Notes under the pieces: model-generated
Told to the model about the DNA's origin: nothing
Seen by the model: the letters and a program-made list of their open reading frames with translations, nothing else
Database searches by the model: none
Assembly (NCBI RefSeq): GCF_025460805.1
Contig: NZ_JAMXFJ010000007.1
Location: 124,001 to 188,000, forward strand
From: Microvirga sesbaniae
GTDB lineage: Bacteria; Pseudomonadota; Alphaproteobacteria; Rhizobiales; Beijerinckiaceae
DNA length: 64,000 bases
Reading direction: 5' to 3'
Made by a program: the position numbers and the translations under genes
Part shown: one piece after another, positions 56,115-64,000 of the stretch
Numbering within the stretch: the stretch's first letter is position 1
Layout: each line of letters starts with the position of its first letter

Positions 56115-57239
56115 CTATGCGTCGGAGGCGGCGAAAACAAGGACATCCTTCGTATCGATCTCGATGCCCACATCCTGTCCCTCCGTCGCACCGGCGGGAT
56201 CGTGAATGCGCGCCTGGAGCGGACGATCGAGCCCCGGCACGTCAATGTGCAGGAGATCGACTTCGCCGAGGAAGCGACGGGACACCACACGTCCCGGGAG
56301 GCAGAAGCCCGCCGGCTTGAGCCTCACCCCCTGGGGCCGCACGCAGACGATCGCGGGACCGTCCGCCAGATGCGGCGCCGGAAAGAGCCCGACGGGAGAC
56401 GAAACCCGGCCGTTCCGCACTACACCCTCGAGTTCGTTGAAATCGCAGAAGAAGCGGGCCGCGAACAGATTGGCCGGACGCCGATAGATCTCCTCGGCGT
56501 CGCCTTGCTGGATGATCGTGCCGGCCCGCATGAGGACGATCCGGTCGGCGATCCGCATCGCCTCCTCCGGATCGTGCGTCACGACGATGGTCGTCGCCCC
56601 GGTTTCCCTCAGGATCGCGACGGTCTCGTCCCGGATGGCATCCCGCATGCGCCGGTCGAGATTCGAGAACGGCTCATCCATGAGCAGGACGCCGGGCCGC
56701 GGGGCGATCGAGCGCGCCAGCGCCACCCGCTGCTGCTCGCCGCCGGACAGGGTATGGGGGTACTCCCCGGCATAATGCTCGAGTCCGACGCGCGACAGGG
56801 CACGCCGGGCGGCGATCCCGGCCTCGGCGGCCGAGAGGTCCTTGAGACCGAACATGATGTTCTGCAGGATCGTCATGTGCGGGAACAGGGCGTAATCCTG
56901 GAACATCAGCCCGATGCCCCTTCGCTCCGGCTCCACGAAAGCCCGCGGGCCGGTGACCTCGAGCCCGTCCATGAGCACGCGGCCGGAGGTCGGCGCCTCG
57001 ACCCCCGCGGCGATCCGCAGCAGGGTAGTCTTCCCGCAGCCGGAATGACCCAGCAGGCAGATGATCTCCCCCGGCTCGATGGTGAGCGAGACCCCGTCGA
57101 GGGCGCGCTGCGTATCGTAGGCCTGGACGATGGTCTCGAAGGTAAGCTGGGCCGGGATCGACGCACCCGCCGTGCCCCGCTGCCCCCATCGGGGCAGGCG
57201 GAATCGGTCGCGGGCCGACGCAGCGGGCCTTTCGGTCAT
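56115..57239 (-). CDS. Orphan ABC transporter ATP-binding protein (FbpC/PotA-like)
   Basis: 374 residues. Walker A GHSGCGKTTLLRIAAG, Q-loop FQDYALFPHM, signature LSGGEQQRVALARSIAPRPG, Walker B VLLMDEPFSNLD and switch VVTHDPEEA are all intact. A C-terminal TOBE-like regulatory domain with FFCDFNELEGVV and VCVRPQGVRL matches iron(III)/polyamine importer ATPases. The ATG overlaps the scpB stop (ATGA), so it is translated in the scp-tat operon. No permease or binding protein is present in this window, so the transporter partners must be elsewhere. Confidence 0.93.
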   Translation of the reverse strand: MTERPAASARDRFRLPRWGQRGTAGASIPAQLTFETIVQAYDTQRALDGVSLTIEPGEIICLLGHSGCGKTTLLRIAAGVEAPTSGRVLMDGLEVTGPRAFVEPERRGIGLMFQDYALFPHMTILQNIMFGLKDLSAAEAGIAARRALSRVGLEHYAGEYPHTLSGGEQQRVALARSIAPRPGVLLMDEPFSNLDRRMRDAIRDETVAILRETGATTIVVTHDPEEAMRIADRIVLMRAGTIIQQGDAEEIYRRPANLFAARFFCDFNELEGVVRNGRVSSPVGLFPAPHLADGPAIVCVRPQGVRLKPAGFCLPGRVVSRRFLGEVDLLHIDVPGLDRPLQARIHDPAGATEGQDVGIEIDTKDVLVFAASDA

Positions 57240-57955
57240 TCCTGATCCGCCTCGGTCTGGTGCATGTCCAGGGGTTGGAGGGGATCGTCCTCGAGCGGAT
57301 CCTCGTCCTCGCGCAGGGCCTCCGCGTCGGAAGGCGTCGGCACCGAGAGGTCGGAGGGAACGCGTCCTTCGATGAAGCCCGCACCCTTGAGCTCCTCGAG
57401 ACCCGGCAGATCCTCGATGGCGTCGAGCCCGAAATGCTCCAGGAAGCCGGGCGTCGTGCCATAGGTCACGGGGCGGCCGGGCGCCTTCCTGCGCCCCCTC
57501 AGCCGGATCCAACCCGTCTCCAACAAGGTATCGACCGTCCCTTTGGACGTGGCGACGCCGCGGATCTCCTCGATCTCCGCGCGGGTCACCGGCTGGTGAT
57601 AGGCGATGATCGCGAGGGTTTCCATGGCGGCGCGCGAGAGCCGGCGCTGATCGACCACGTCGCGGGCGAGCACGAAGGACAGGTCGCTCGCGGTCCGGAA
57701 GGTCCATTTGCCGGCCACCCGGACGAGGTTGACGCCCCGCAGCGCGTAGAACTCGGTCAGGTCCTGGAGGATCCTCTCCACGTCGGCGCCCTCCGGCAGC
57801 CGGCCTCTCAGTTCCTCTGCGCTCAGGGGCGCGGGAGCGGCGAACAGAAGCGCCTCGGCGATCCGCATGGCCTCGCCGTGATCGGGGACGTGGCTGACCT
57901 CGGGAGCCTCGGTCTCGGGGGTGGGGCCGGTATCGTCCTGCATGTCGGGCAGCAT
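57236..57955 (-). CDS. scpB: Chromosome segregation and condensation protein ScpB
   Basis: 239 residues. Two winged-helix domains are seen: AMRIAEALLFAAPAPLSAEE near residue 30, then AAMETLAIIAYHQPVTRAEI and the block RGVATSKGTVDTLLETGWI. It is the kleisin partner in the SMC-ScpAB condensin. The acidic C-terminal tail (EDEDPLEDDPL) is unstructured. ATG 57955 follows the scpA stop by one base; ATG 57943 is an alternative. Confidence 0.95.
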   Translation of the reverse strand: MLPDMQDDTGPTPETEAPEVSHVPDHGEAMRIAEALLFAAPAPLSAEELRGRLPEGADVERILQDLTEFYALRGVNLVRVAGKWTFRTASDLSFVLARDVVDQRRLSRAAMETLAIIAYHQPVTRAEIEEIRGVATSKGTVDTLLETGWIRLRGRRKAPGRPVTYGTTPGFLEHFGLDAIEDLPGLEELKGAGFIEGRVPSDLSVPTPSDAEALREDEDPLEDDPLQPLDMHQTEADQE

Positions 57956-57956
57956 C

Positions 57957-58757
57957 CTAAATTCCTGCCGGGGCCGCATCCGCCACCGGCTTGACCCAGA
58001 CCGGAGCGAAGGCCTCATCCTGCCGGACCGTGAGCTTGCCCTCGCGCACCATCTCCAGGGTGGCGGACAGGGCCGAGGCCAGGACGGTCGGACGCATGGC
58101 AGGCTCGACCATGAATTCCACGAGATAGGTATCGAGGGTCACCCAGTCGCTCAGGTGACCCACCAGGCGCTCCAGGGCCTCGCGCGCATCGACCAGGGAC
58201 CAGACGGTCCGCCTGTGCAGGGACACCCTGGCGTTGAGCTGGATCTGCCGCTGCCGGGCATAGGCCTTGAGAAGATCGTAGAGGCTCGCCTCGTAGCGGG
58301 AATTCCGGTTGACGATCACGGGCTCCGGCGCCCCGCGGGCGAAGACGTCGCGGCCGAGCCAGGCACGTTCCCCCATCTTCTTGGCGGCCTCGCGGATCGC
58401 CTCCAGACGGCGCAGGCGCAGGGCGAGCGCCGTGGCGAGATCCTCGGCGCTGGGCTCCTCGCCCTTCGGCGGTTCGGGCAGCAGGAGGCGTGACTTGAGG
58501 TAGGCGAGCCACGCGGCCATCACCAGATAGTCCGCCGCCAGCTCGAGGCGCATGCGGCGCGCCTCCTCGATGAAGGCGATGTACTGCTCGGCCAGCGCCA
58601 GGATCGAGATGCGGTGAAGATCCACCTTCTGGCGCCGGGCCAGTTCCAGCAGCAGGTCGAGCGGTCCTTCGAACCCGTCCACGTCGACCAGCAGGGTGGG
58701 CTCGCTCTCGGCCCGCTCCGTGCGTTCGACATCCTCGAAGGGTAAAGGGTTTGCCAT
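57957..58757 (-). CDS. scpA: Segregation and condensation protein ScpA
   Basis: 266 residues, kleisin subunit of SMC condensin. The diagnostic N-terminal block is FEGPLDLLLELARRQKVDLH followed by RISILALAEQYIAFI, then the MAAWLAYLKSRLLLP helix. The C-terminal winged helix is near LEMVREGKLTVRQDEAFAPV. It is co-transcribed with scpB and lies 40 bases after nagZ. Confidence 0.96.
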   Translation of the reverse strand: MANPLPFEDVERTERAESEPTLLVDVDGFEGPLDLLLELARRQKVDLHRISILALAEQYIAFIEEARRMRLELAADYLVMAAWLAYLKSRLLLPEPPKGEEPSAEDLATALALRLRRLEAIREAAKKMGERAWLGRDVFARGAPEPVIVNRNSRYEASLYDLLKAYARQRQIQLNARVSLHRRTVWSLVDAREALERLVGHLSDWVTLDTYLVEFMVEPAMRPTVLASALSATLEMVREGKLTVRQDEAFAPVWVKPVADAAPAGI

Positions 58758-58797
58758 GGACCTTGCTCAACTCATGAGGTTCGAAGCTTCATAAGCT

Positions 58798-59817
58798 TTA
58801 GGCGATCATCGCAAGCGCGGAATCGAGCCTGGACCTGGCATCCACAGGATCCAGCGGCTCCGGATCATGGGTGATGCGAGCTAACGCAGCGTTAGCCCGA
58901 CGGAGGGAATCTCCTTCGAGCGCGGGGGCGGCCTCGGCCACCCCGCTCATCTCGTCCATGCTGCCGTTGCAATGGAGGGCCATGTCGCAGCCCGCGGCAA
59001 AGGCCGCCTCCGTCCGGTCCCGGAACGAGCCCGAGAGAGCGCGCATGGACAGGTCATCGGTCATCACCAGCCCGTCATAGCCGATATGGCCCCGGATGAT
59101 CTCCTCCATGACGATGCGGGATGTCGTGGCCGGGTGGTCCGGATCGAGCGCCGTGTACACCACGTGCGCGGTCATCGCGAGCGGCATGTCGGTGAGCATC
59201 CGGAAGGGAGCGAAATCGTGCCTCTCCAGCTCCTCGCGGGAGGCTTCGACCACCGGCAGGGCAAGGTGGCTGTCGGCGCCGGCCCGGCCGTGGCCGGGCA
59301 TGTGCTTGACCACCGGCAGGACCCCTCCGGCCATGAGCCCCTCGGCGGCCGCGCGGCCCAGAATGGCGACCTGATCGGGCGTCCTGCCGTAGGCCCGGTC
59401 GCCGATGACGTCGTGCGCACCAGGCGACGGCACGTCCAGAACCGGCAGGCAATCCACCGTAACCCCCACGGACCGGAGGTCGTGGGCGATCAGGCGCGCC
59501 CCGAGCCGGGCGATCTCACGCTGGACCAGCGGGTCGTTGGCATGAAGGCGCCCGTAGGTGCTGCCGGACGGGTATTTCGGCCAGTGCGGCGGCCCCATGC
59601 GCTGGACCCGGCCGCCCTCCTGGTCGATCAGGATCGGAGCATCCGCGCGTCCGACCGCGTCCCTCAGGGAAGCGCAAAGCGCCCTCACCTGCTCCGGGCT
59701 CTCCACATTGCGGCGGAAGAGAATGAAGCCCCAAGGCTCCGCCTCCTTGAAGAACGCGATCTCGTCGGGGGTGAGGTCATGGCCGGAGCATCCAGCAATA
59801 AAGGCGCGGGTTGTCAT
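58798..59817 (-). CDS. nagZ: Beta-N-acetylhexosaminidase
   Basis: 339 residues, glycoside hydrolase family 3. It removes GlcNAc from muropeptides in cell-wall recycling. ILIDQEGGRVQRMGPPHWPK, the KHMPGHGRAGADSHLALP loop with the catalytic histidine, and VMTDDLSMRALSG with the nucleophile aspartate are all present. It is cytoplasmic. It lies between the SPOR gene (58 bases) and scpA. Confidence 0.96.
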   Translation of the reverse strand: MTTRAFIAGCSGHDLTPDEIAFFKEAEPWGFILFRRNVESPEQVRALCASLRDAVGRADAPILIDQEGGRVQRMGPPHWPKYPSGSTYGRLHANDPLVQREIARLGARLIAHDLRSVGVTVDCLPVLDVPSPGAHDVIGDRAYGRTPDQVAILGRAAAEGLMAGGVLPVVKHMPGHGRAGADSHLALPVVEASREELERHDFAPFRMLTDMPLAMTAHVVYTALDPDHPATTSRIVMEEIIRGHIGYDGLVMTDDLSMRALSGSFRDRTEAAFAAGCDMALHCNGSMDEMSGVAEAAPALEGDSLRRANAALARITHDPEPLDPVDARSRLDSALAMIA

Positions 59818-59875
59818 ACCCGCGCCTTACGGCCCCTGCTCGGCAGGGTCAACATTTCTCAGCGGCCACGCTCGA

Positions 59876-61291
59876 TCAGTTCTTCGCCACGAAGCATTGT
59901 CCACCCTGGCCCTGGAGCTTGGAGCAGAGGGAGGAGGCGTCCTCCTTCGACAGGGGCCCGACGCGGACCCGGTAGATCGTGCTTCCGTTCACCTCGGCCT
60001 TGCGGATGAGAGCGGGCTTGCCCTCCAGGTCGGAATACTTGCGCTGGTAGGACGCGAAGGCCGTCTGCGCGGCGGCTTCCGAGTTCGCCAAGCCGAGTTG
60101 GACGGAGAAGCCGCCCGTCGGCGTCGTCTCCGCCGCGGCCGGAGCAATGGGCTGAACCGAGGCGACCTGCTGGGGTGCCGGCGTGGCCGCAGGGGTGGCA
60201 GCCGCAGCGACCGGACGCGGCGTCGGCGTCGAGGCTGCGGGCGCCGCGGGCGTGCTGGCTGCCGGCCTGGGCTGGGCCGAAGCGACCTGAACGGGAGCCG
60301 ATGGCGCACGGGCTGTCGGAGTCGCCTGGGCCTGCGGCGGCAGGGTCATGGCGGCGGACGAGGTGGGTTGCGCTGACGGCTCGGACCCCGCCACCGTCCC
60401 GTCGGGACGAATCGTGACGGTCCGGACCTTCTTCGGCTCACCGAGGTTCAGGCTGGCCGTCTGATGAGGCTTGACCACGCCGCCCGGGACGGTGCCCCCG
60501 GTCGCATCCGCGACCGCGCTTCCGTTCATGCGCACGGCCTGCTGCACGTCGACCGGCTGCTCCTCGCGGTTGACGACCTTGGTCGCCCCGCTTTGATTGG
60601 CACGCTCGTAGATCTGCTTGTTCTGGTTCGGAATCTCGACGCCGCCGGGATTCTGCGGCTGCACCTTCGTCGGCTCGCTGCTCGCCTTCACCAGGGGAGG
60701 TTCGCCACCTGTGATCGAGGGCGAGCCGGACGCCAGATAGGCGCCGCCGCCACCGAGCACCAGGGCGCCGACCACGGCCGCCATCGCGACCACGCCCTTG
60801 CGGGAGCGCCCTTTTTGGACCGGCGCGTAATCCGGAGCGCGGTCATAGTCCTGGTCGGCATACTGCCCGGCCTGATCGGCGTAGTAGTCCTGGGCATAGG
60901 CCTCGTTGCCGTATCCGTCCTGATCCTGGTGGGCGGGCCGATGGGCGTAGCCGGGCTCGGTGCTTTGGGAATACGAGCCCTGCTCGAAGGAAGGGCCTGC
61001 GAGCACTGTCTGAGGAGCCCGCGACGTCACCGGCCGCCCGGCTTGCGGCATGATGTCGCGGACTGCGAAAAGATCGTCGGCGGAAGAACTCTGCGGCCGC
61101 TGGCGGGCGGACCCGTCATTGGCCAAAATGGCTTGAAAAGGGTCGTCCTGCCCTACGATTCGGGCCAATTCCGCGAGCGGATCGGTCCGCCCGGCGGGAA
61201 CCGGCTGGGAATGCGGGGTGCCCGCCTGGGCGAGTTGCCGTTCGATCTCGGTGAGGTCGACGGCAAAACGGGGCTTCAGTGATTCGCTCAT
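59876..61291 (-). CDS. SPOR-domain membrane protein
   Basis: 471 residues. A cytoplasmic Q/D/Y-rich N-terminus of about 165 residues precedes one membrane segment (GVVAMAAVVGALVLGGGGAY), an Ala/Pro/Thr-rich periplasmic linker, and a C-terminal SPOR domain from about residue 395 (GGFSVQLGLANSEAAAQTAF, YRVRVGPLSKEDASSLCSKL). SPOR domains bind denuded glycan at the division septum. It sits upstream of nagZ in the usual alphaproteobacterial order argS-SPOR-nagZ. Confidence 0.93.
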   Translation of the reverse strand: MSESLKPRFAVDLTEIERQLAQAGTPHSQPVPAGRTDPLAELARIVGQDDPFQAILANDGSARQRPQSSSADDLFAVRDIMPQAGRPVTSRAPQTVLAGPSFEQGSYSQSTEPGYAHRPAHQDQDGYGNEAYAQDYYADQAGQYADQDYDRAPDYAPVQKGRSRKGVVAMAAVVGALVLGGGGAYLASGSPSITGGEPPLVKASSEPTKVQPQNPGGVEIPNQNKQIYERANQSGATKVVNREEQPVDVQQAVRMNGSAVADATGGTVPGGVVKPHQTASLNLGEPKKVRTVTIRPDGTVAGSEPSAQPTSSAAMTLPPQAQATPTARAPSAPVQVASAQPRPAASTPAAPAASTPTPRPVAAAATPAATPAPQQVASVQPIAPAAAETTPTGGFSVQLGLANSEAAAQTAFASYQRKYSDLEGKPALIRKAEVNGSTIYRVRVGPLSKEDASSLCSKLQGQGGQCFVAKN

Positions 61292-61398
61292 GCGCCGGAT
61301 CTCCAGTTACGCGACAGGAGCACCTGCTGCTCCGCCGGCACGACGTAACGGAACCCGACGCGTATGCTTCGTAAGCGATTGATTCGCCTCAAGAAACA

Positions 61399-63159
61399 CT
61401 ATCGCATTTCATCGGGTGCCGTGACGCCCAGGATTGCGAGACCAGATGCGAGCACACCCTTCAGGGCATGCACGAGAGCGAGCCTCGCCTGTGTTGAATC
61501 TTTATCAGTTAGATTAACAAAGCGTAATTGCGGCAAGTCTTTGCCCTTATTCCATAAACTATGGAAGGCGCTCGCCAGGTCGTAGAGGTAGAACGCGACC
61601 CGGTGGGGCTCATGGGCTTCGGCCGCAGCCTCGATCGTCCGCGGGAACTGGGCGATGCGGTGGATGATATCCATCTCCGCCTCGTCCCTCAGGACCGACA
61701 GATCGGCCTGCTCGAGGTAGGCCGCCGAGAAATCGGCTCCCGGAAAGGCTTCGGCCGCCTGCCGGAACACGGAGGCGCAGCGGGCATGGGCGTACTGGAC
61801 GTAGAAGACGGGGTTGTCCTTCGACTGCTCGACCACCTTGGCGAGGTCGAAGTCCAGCGTGGCGTCGTTCTTGCGGAAGATCATCATGAAGCGCGTGGCG
61901 TCCCGGCCGACTTCGTCGACGACCTCGCGCAGGGTCACGAAGTCGCCGGAGCGCTTGGACATCTTCACCGGCTCGCCCCCGCGCAGCAGCTTCACGAGCT
62001 GGCAGAGCTTCACGTCGAGCGCGGCCCGGCCGTCTGACACGGCCTTCACGGCCGCCTGCATGCGCTTGACGTATCCCCCGTGGTCGGCGCCCCACACGTC
62101 GATCATCGAGGCGAAGCCGCGCTCGAACTTCGAGCGGTGATAGGCGATGTCGGAGGCGAAATAGGTATAGGAACCATCGGACTTGAGAAGCGGGCGGTCG
62201 ACCTCGTCGCCGAAGGCGGTGGCGCGGAAGAGAAGTTGCTCCCGGTCCTCCCAATCCTCGTCCTTCTGGCCCTTGGGCGGTGGCAGACGGCCCATGTAGA
62301 CGAGATCGCGGCCGCGAAGCTCCGTGATGAGCTCCTGGACCTGGTCGGAAGGCTTCCGCTGGAGGGACCGCTCCGAGAAGAACACGTCGTGATGGATGTT
62401 GAGCGCGGCCAAGTCGTCCCGGATCATGTCCATCATGGCGTCGATGGCGGTCCGGCGCACGAGCGGCAGCCACTCGGATTCCGGTTGGTCGAGCAGCGCT
62501 GTGCCGTGCTCCTTGGCCAGCCGCTCGCCCACCGGCTTCAGGTAGTCGCCCGGATACAGCCCCTCCGGGATGACGCCGATCGGGTGGCCCAGGGCCTCCT
62601 TGTAGCGGAGATAGGCCGAGCGGGCGAGAACATCGACCTGCGCGCCCGCGTCGTTGATGTAGTACTCGCGGGTGACCCTGTAGCCGGCGAAGTCCAGGAG
62701 ACCCGCCAGGGCATCGCCGAAGACCGCGCCCCGGCAATGGCCCACATGCATCGGGCCGGTGGGATTGGCCGAGACGTACTCGACGTTGACCGGCGAGCCT
62801 GCCCCCTGCCCGCTCCGGCCGAAGCCGGCCGTGTCCACGAGTGCGGCCCGCAGAACCTCGTGCAGGACGGCCGGCGCGAGCCGGATGTTGATGAAGCCCG
62901 GCCCGGCGATCGCCACCTGGGTGACCCGTGGGTCGTCCTGGAGATCGGCGACGAGAAGCTCGGCCAGAGCACGCGGGTTCATGCGTGCTTCCTTGGCCAG
63001 CACCATGGCGGCGTTGGTGGCGAGATCGCCATGGGAGGGATCGCGCGGCGGCTCGACCACGACGCGGCTGACGTCCAGCCCCGATGGAATCTTCGCCTCG
63101 CCGGCCAACCGGCCGAGCGCATCCGCAACCCGCTTCTCAAACAGTCCGAAAATGTTCAT
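61399..63159 (-). CDS. argS: Arginine-tRNA ligase
   Basis: 586 residues, class I synthetase. The HIGH motif is [13 protein letters not shown]; the KMSKS-like loop is [13 protein letters not shown]. The N-terminal Add-1 domain and the C-terminal DALR anticodon-binding domain (ending [17 protein letters not shown]) are present. It lies between dgt and the SPOR gene, with family A repeats inserted on the dgt side. Confidence 0.97.
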   Translation of the reverse strand: MNIFGLFEKRVADALGRLAGEAKIPSGLDVSRVVVEPPRDPSHGDLATNAAMVLAKEARMNPRALAELLVADLQDDPRVTQVAIAGPGFINIRLAPAVLHEVLRAALVDTAGFGRSGQGAGSPVNVEYVSANPTGPMHVGHCRGAVFGDALAGLLDFAGYRVTREYYINDAGAQVDVLARSAYLRYKEALGHPIGVIPEGLYPGDYLKPVGERLAKEHGTALLDQPESEWLPLVRRTAIDAMMDMIRDDLAALNIHHDVFFSERSLQRKPSDQVQELITELRGRDLVYMGRLPPPKGQKDEDWEDREQLLFRATAFGDEVDRPLLKSDGSYTYFASDIAYHRSKFERGFASMIDVWGADHGGYVKRMQAAVKAVSDGRAALDVKLCQLVKLLRGGEPVKMSKRSGDFVTLREVVDEVGRDATRFMMIFRKNDATLDFDLAKVVEQSKDNPVFYVQYAHARCASVFRQAAEAFPGADFSAAYLEQADLSVLRDEAEMDIIHRIAQFPRTIEAAAEAHEPHRVAFYLYDLASAFHSLWNKGKDLPQLRFVNLTDKDSTQARLALVHALKGVLASGLAILGVTAPDEMR

Positions 63160-63214
63160 GGTACTTCATCTCAATGGGCGACAGGCCCTGATCGCTGCCG
63201 ACCAAACGCTTCAT

Positions 63215-63371
63215 TAGCGCATCGTGCGGAAAAGTGGACCCGGTTTTCACTAGCGTGGCCCTTCGGGTCGCTTGCGCGGCCCGCCGGGTCCGCGCCGAAC
63301 GATGCGCCGCTTCAGGAAGTGAGCATCGGATCCGATCCCAAAAGTGGATCCACTTTTCACGTCCGATGCTC
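63215..63371. repeat. Family A palindromic repeats, composite copy
   Basis: TAGCGCATCGTGCGGAAAAG plus TGGACCCGGTTTTC, a CGAACGATGCGCC arm, the CGCTTCAGGAAGTGAGCATC linker and a second palindrome ending TCCGATGCTC. It is nearly colinear with the composite at 13276-13386. Confidence 0.88.
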
Positions 63372-63423
63372 GAGCCCTCGACCCGGAGCGGCCGGGAGGC
63401 CGTTGCGAAGGATGCAGCCGCGC

Positions 63424-64000
63424 CTAACGCAAGTCCGGCGTTACGTCAAACAGGCGCCGGTGTTCGAGGATGGCATAGCGGTCCGTCATGCCGGCAATGT
63501 AGTCCGCCACGCGGCGGGACAGGCGGGCTTCGTCGTCCCGCGGCAGATCCGCCTGCCACTCCTCGGGCATCAGATCCGGATCGGCCTTGAAGCGCCTGAA
63601 CAGGTCCCGCAGCACGTCGTCGGCCTGGGCGCGGACCCGCATGACGTCCGGGTGGCGGTACATGCGGGCGTAAAGGAACCGCTTGATCGAGGCGTCGGCC
63701 TCCTTCATGGCGTTCGAGAAGCACACCATGGTGTCGCCGGCGCGGCGGATATCCTGGGCATTCCGCGGAGCCAGGGCGGCGATCCGGCGGTCGCCCTCGG
63801 CCACCACGTCCTCGACGAAGCGGGTGATGACCCGGCGGGTCAGCTCGTGGATGCGCCGGGAGGGATCGAGGCCCGGGTAGCGCGCGTCGATCTCCGTCAG
63901 GAGTCCGTTGAGGAACGGCACCTCGCGCAGCTCCTCGATCCGGAACAGGCCGGCCCGCAACCCGTCGTCGATGTCGTGGGCGTCGTAGGCGATGTCGTCG
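63424..64000 (-). CDS. dgt: Deoxyguanosinetriphosphate triphosphohydrolase (partial)
   Basis: Only the C-terminal 191 residues or so are in the window; the gene continues beyond the right edge. The visible start reads DDIAYDAHDIDDGLRAGLF, the last HD-domain motif, followed by the helical C-terminal part (RRVITRFVEDVV, FLYARMYRHPDV, VADYIAGMTDRYAI). It hydrolyses dGTP or other dNTPs. It lies upstream of argS in the conserved order, separated by a composite family A repeat. Confidence 0.93.
   Translation of the reverse strand, partial: DDIAYDAHDIDDGLRAGLFRIEELREVPFLNGLLTEIDARYPGLDPSRRIHELTRRVITRFVEDVVAEGDRRIAALAPRNAQDIRRAGDTMVCFSNAMKEADASIKRFLYARMYRHPDVMRVRAQADDVLRDLFRRFKADPDLMPEEWQADLPRDDEARLSRRVADYIAGMTDRYAILEHRRLFDVTPDLR

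Noticed and set aside
57236..57707. Longer, 530-residue version of the ABC ATPase reading through scpB
   Set aside because: The extra N-terminal part is scpB in another frame; the ATG at 57239 gives a normal ATPase length.

Overview
The window is high-GC DNA from an alphaproteobacterium, most likely a member of Hyphomicrobiales (Rhizobiales) near Methylobacteriaceae such as Microvirga. The evidence is the core gene order (dgt-argS-SPOR-nagZ-scpA-scpB-tatABC-serS-surE-pcm and yajC-secD-secF-Mth938-phytoene synthase-like), an alphaproteobacterial gyrA, divergent ssb/uvrA, DUF6894 and DUF1127 small proteins, and very dense palindromic intergenic repeats. The genus is inferred from style, not from a search.

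Region 1-8.2 kb is accessory. It holds a partial phosphoribosyltransferase, a cupin plus FAD/Rieske oxidoreductase pair, an ECF41-type sigma factor facing its AhpD-like target with both cognate promoters visible, and a TetR regulator followed by a quinone oxidoreductase, an exported epoxide-hydrolase-like protein and an SDR. Matching operators lie before tetR and before the oxidoreductase. The block ends at tRNA-Lys(UUU) at 8.35-8.42 kb.

Region 8.5-13.2 kb reads leftward: coaD, periplasmic cyclophilin, a small exported protein, cytoplasmic cyclophilin, queA and tgt. gyrA (TTG start) follows at 13.7-16.5 kb. Next come rnk, a PP2C-like phosphatase, marC, rppH, an M20 peptidase, a DUF6894 protein, and ssb/uvrA with an RTX gene lodged between them.

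Region 27.7-42.4 kb is a mixed accessory and envelope region. It carries nitronate monooxygenase, a methyltransferase, a glycine-rich protein built of 14-residue repeats, three more DUF6894 proteins, an AlgE-type mannuronan C-5-epimerase with an RTX tail, a diguanylate cyclase, a DUF2231 membrane protein, a mini-porin, two exported proteins, a third RTX protein, a DUF1127 protein and an SDR. No type I secretion genes are present, so export of the RTX proteins must rely on loci elsewhere.

Region 42.5-64 kb is mostly core: trmFO, the Sec accessory operon (with relatives of two mitochondrial complex I assembly factors), a DUF815 ATPase, a degenerate M23 amidase-activator-like lipoprotein, pcm-surE-serS, tatCBA, an orphan ABC ATPase, scpBA, nagZ, a SPOR protein, argS and partial dgt.

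Two palindromic repeat families pervade the intergenic spaces. Family A has CGATGC-type ends around an AAAAGTGG/CCACTTTT core. Family B pairs a CACCGGGCTTGTCCCGGTG hairpin with a GGCCGGGACAAGCCCGGCC hairpin. Several family A copies directly supply the stop codon of the neighbouring gene.
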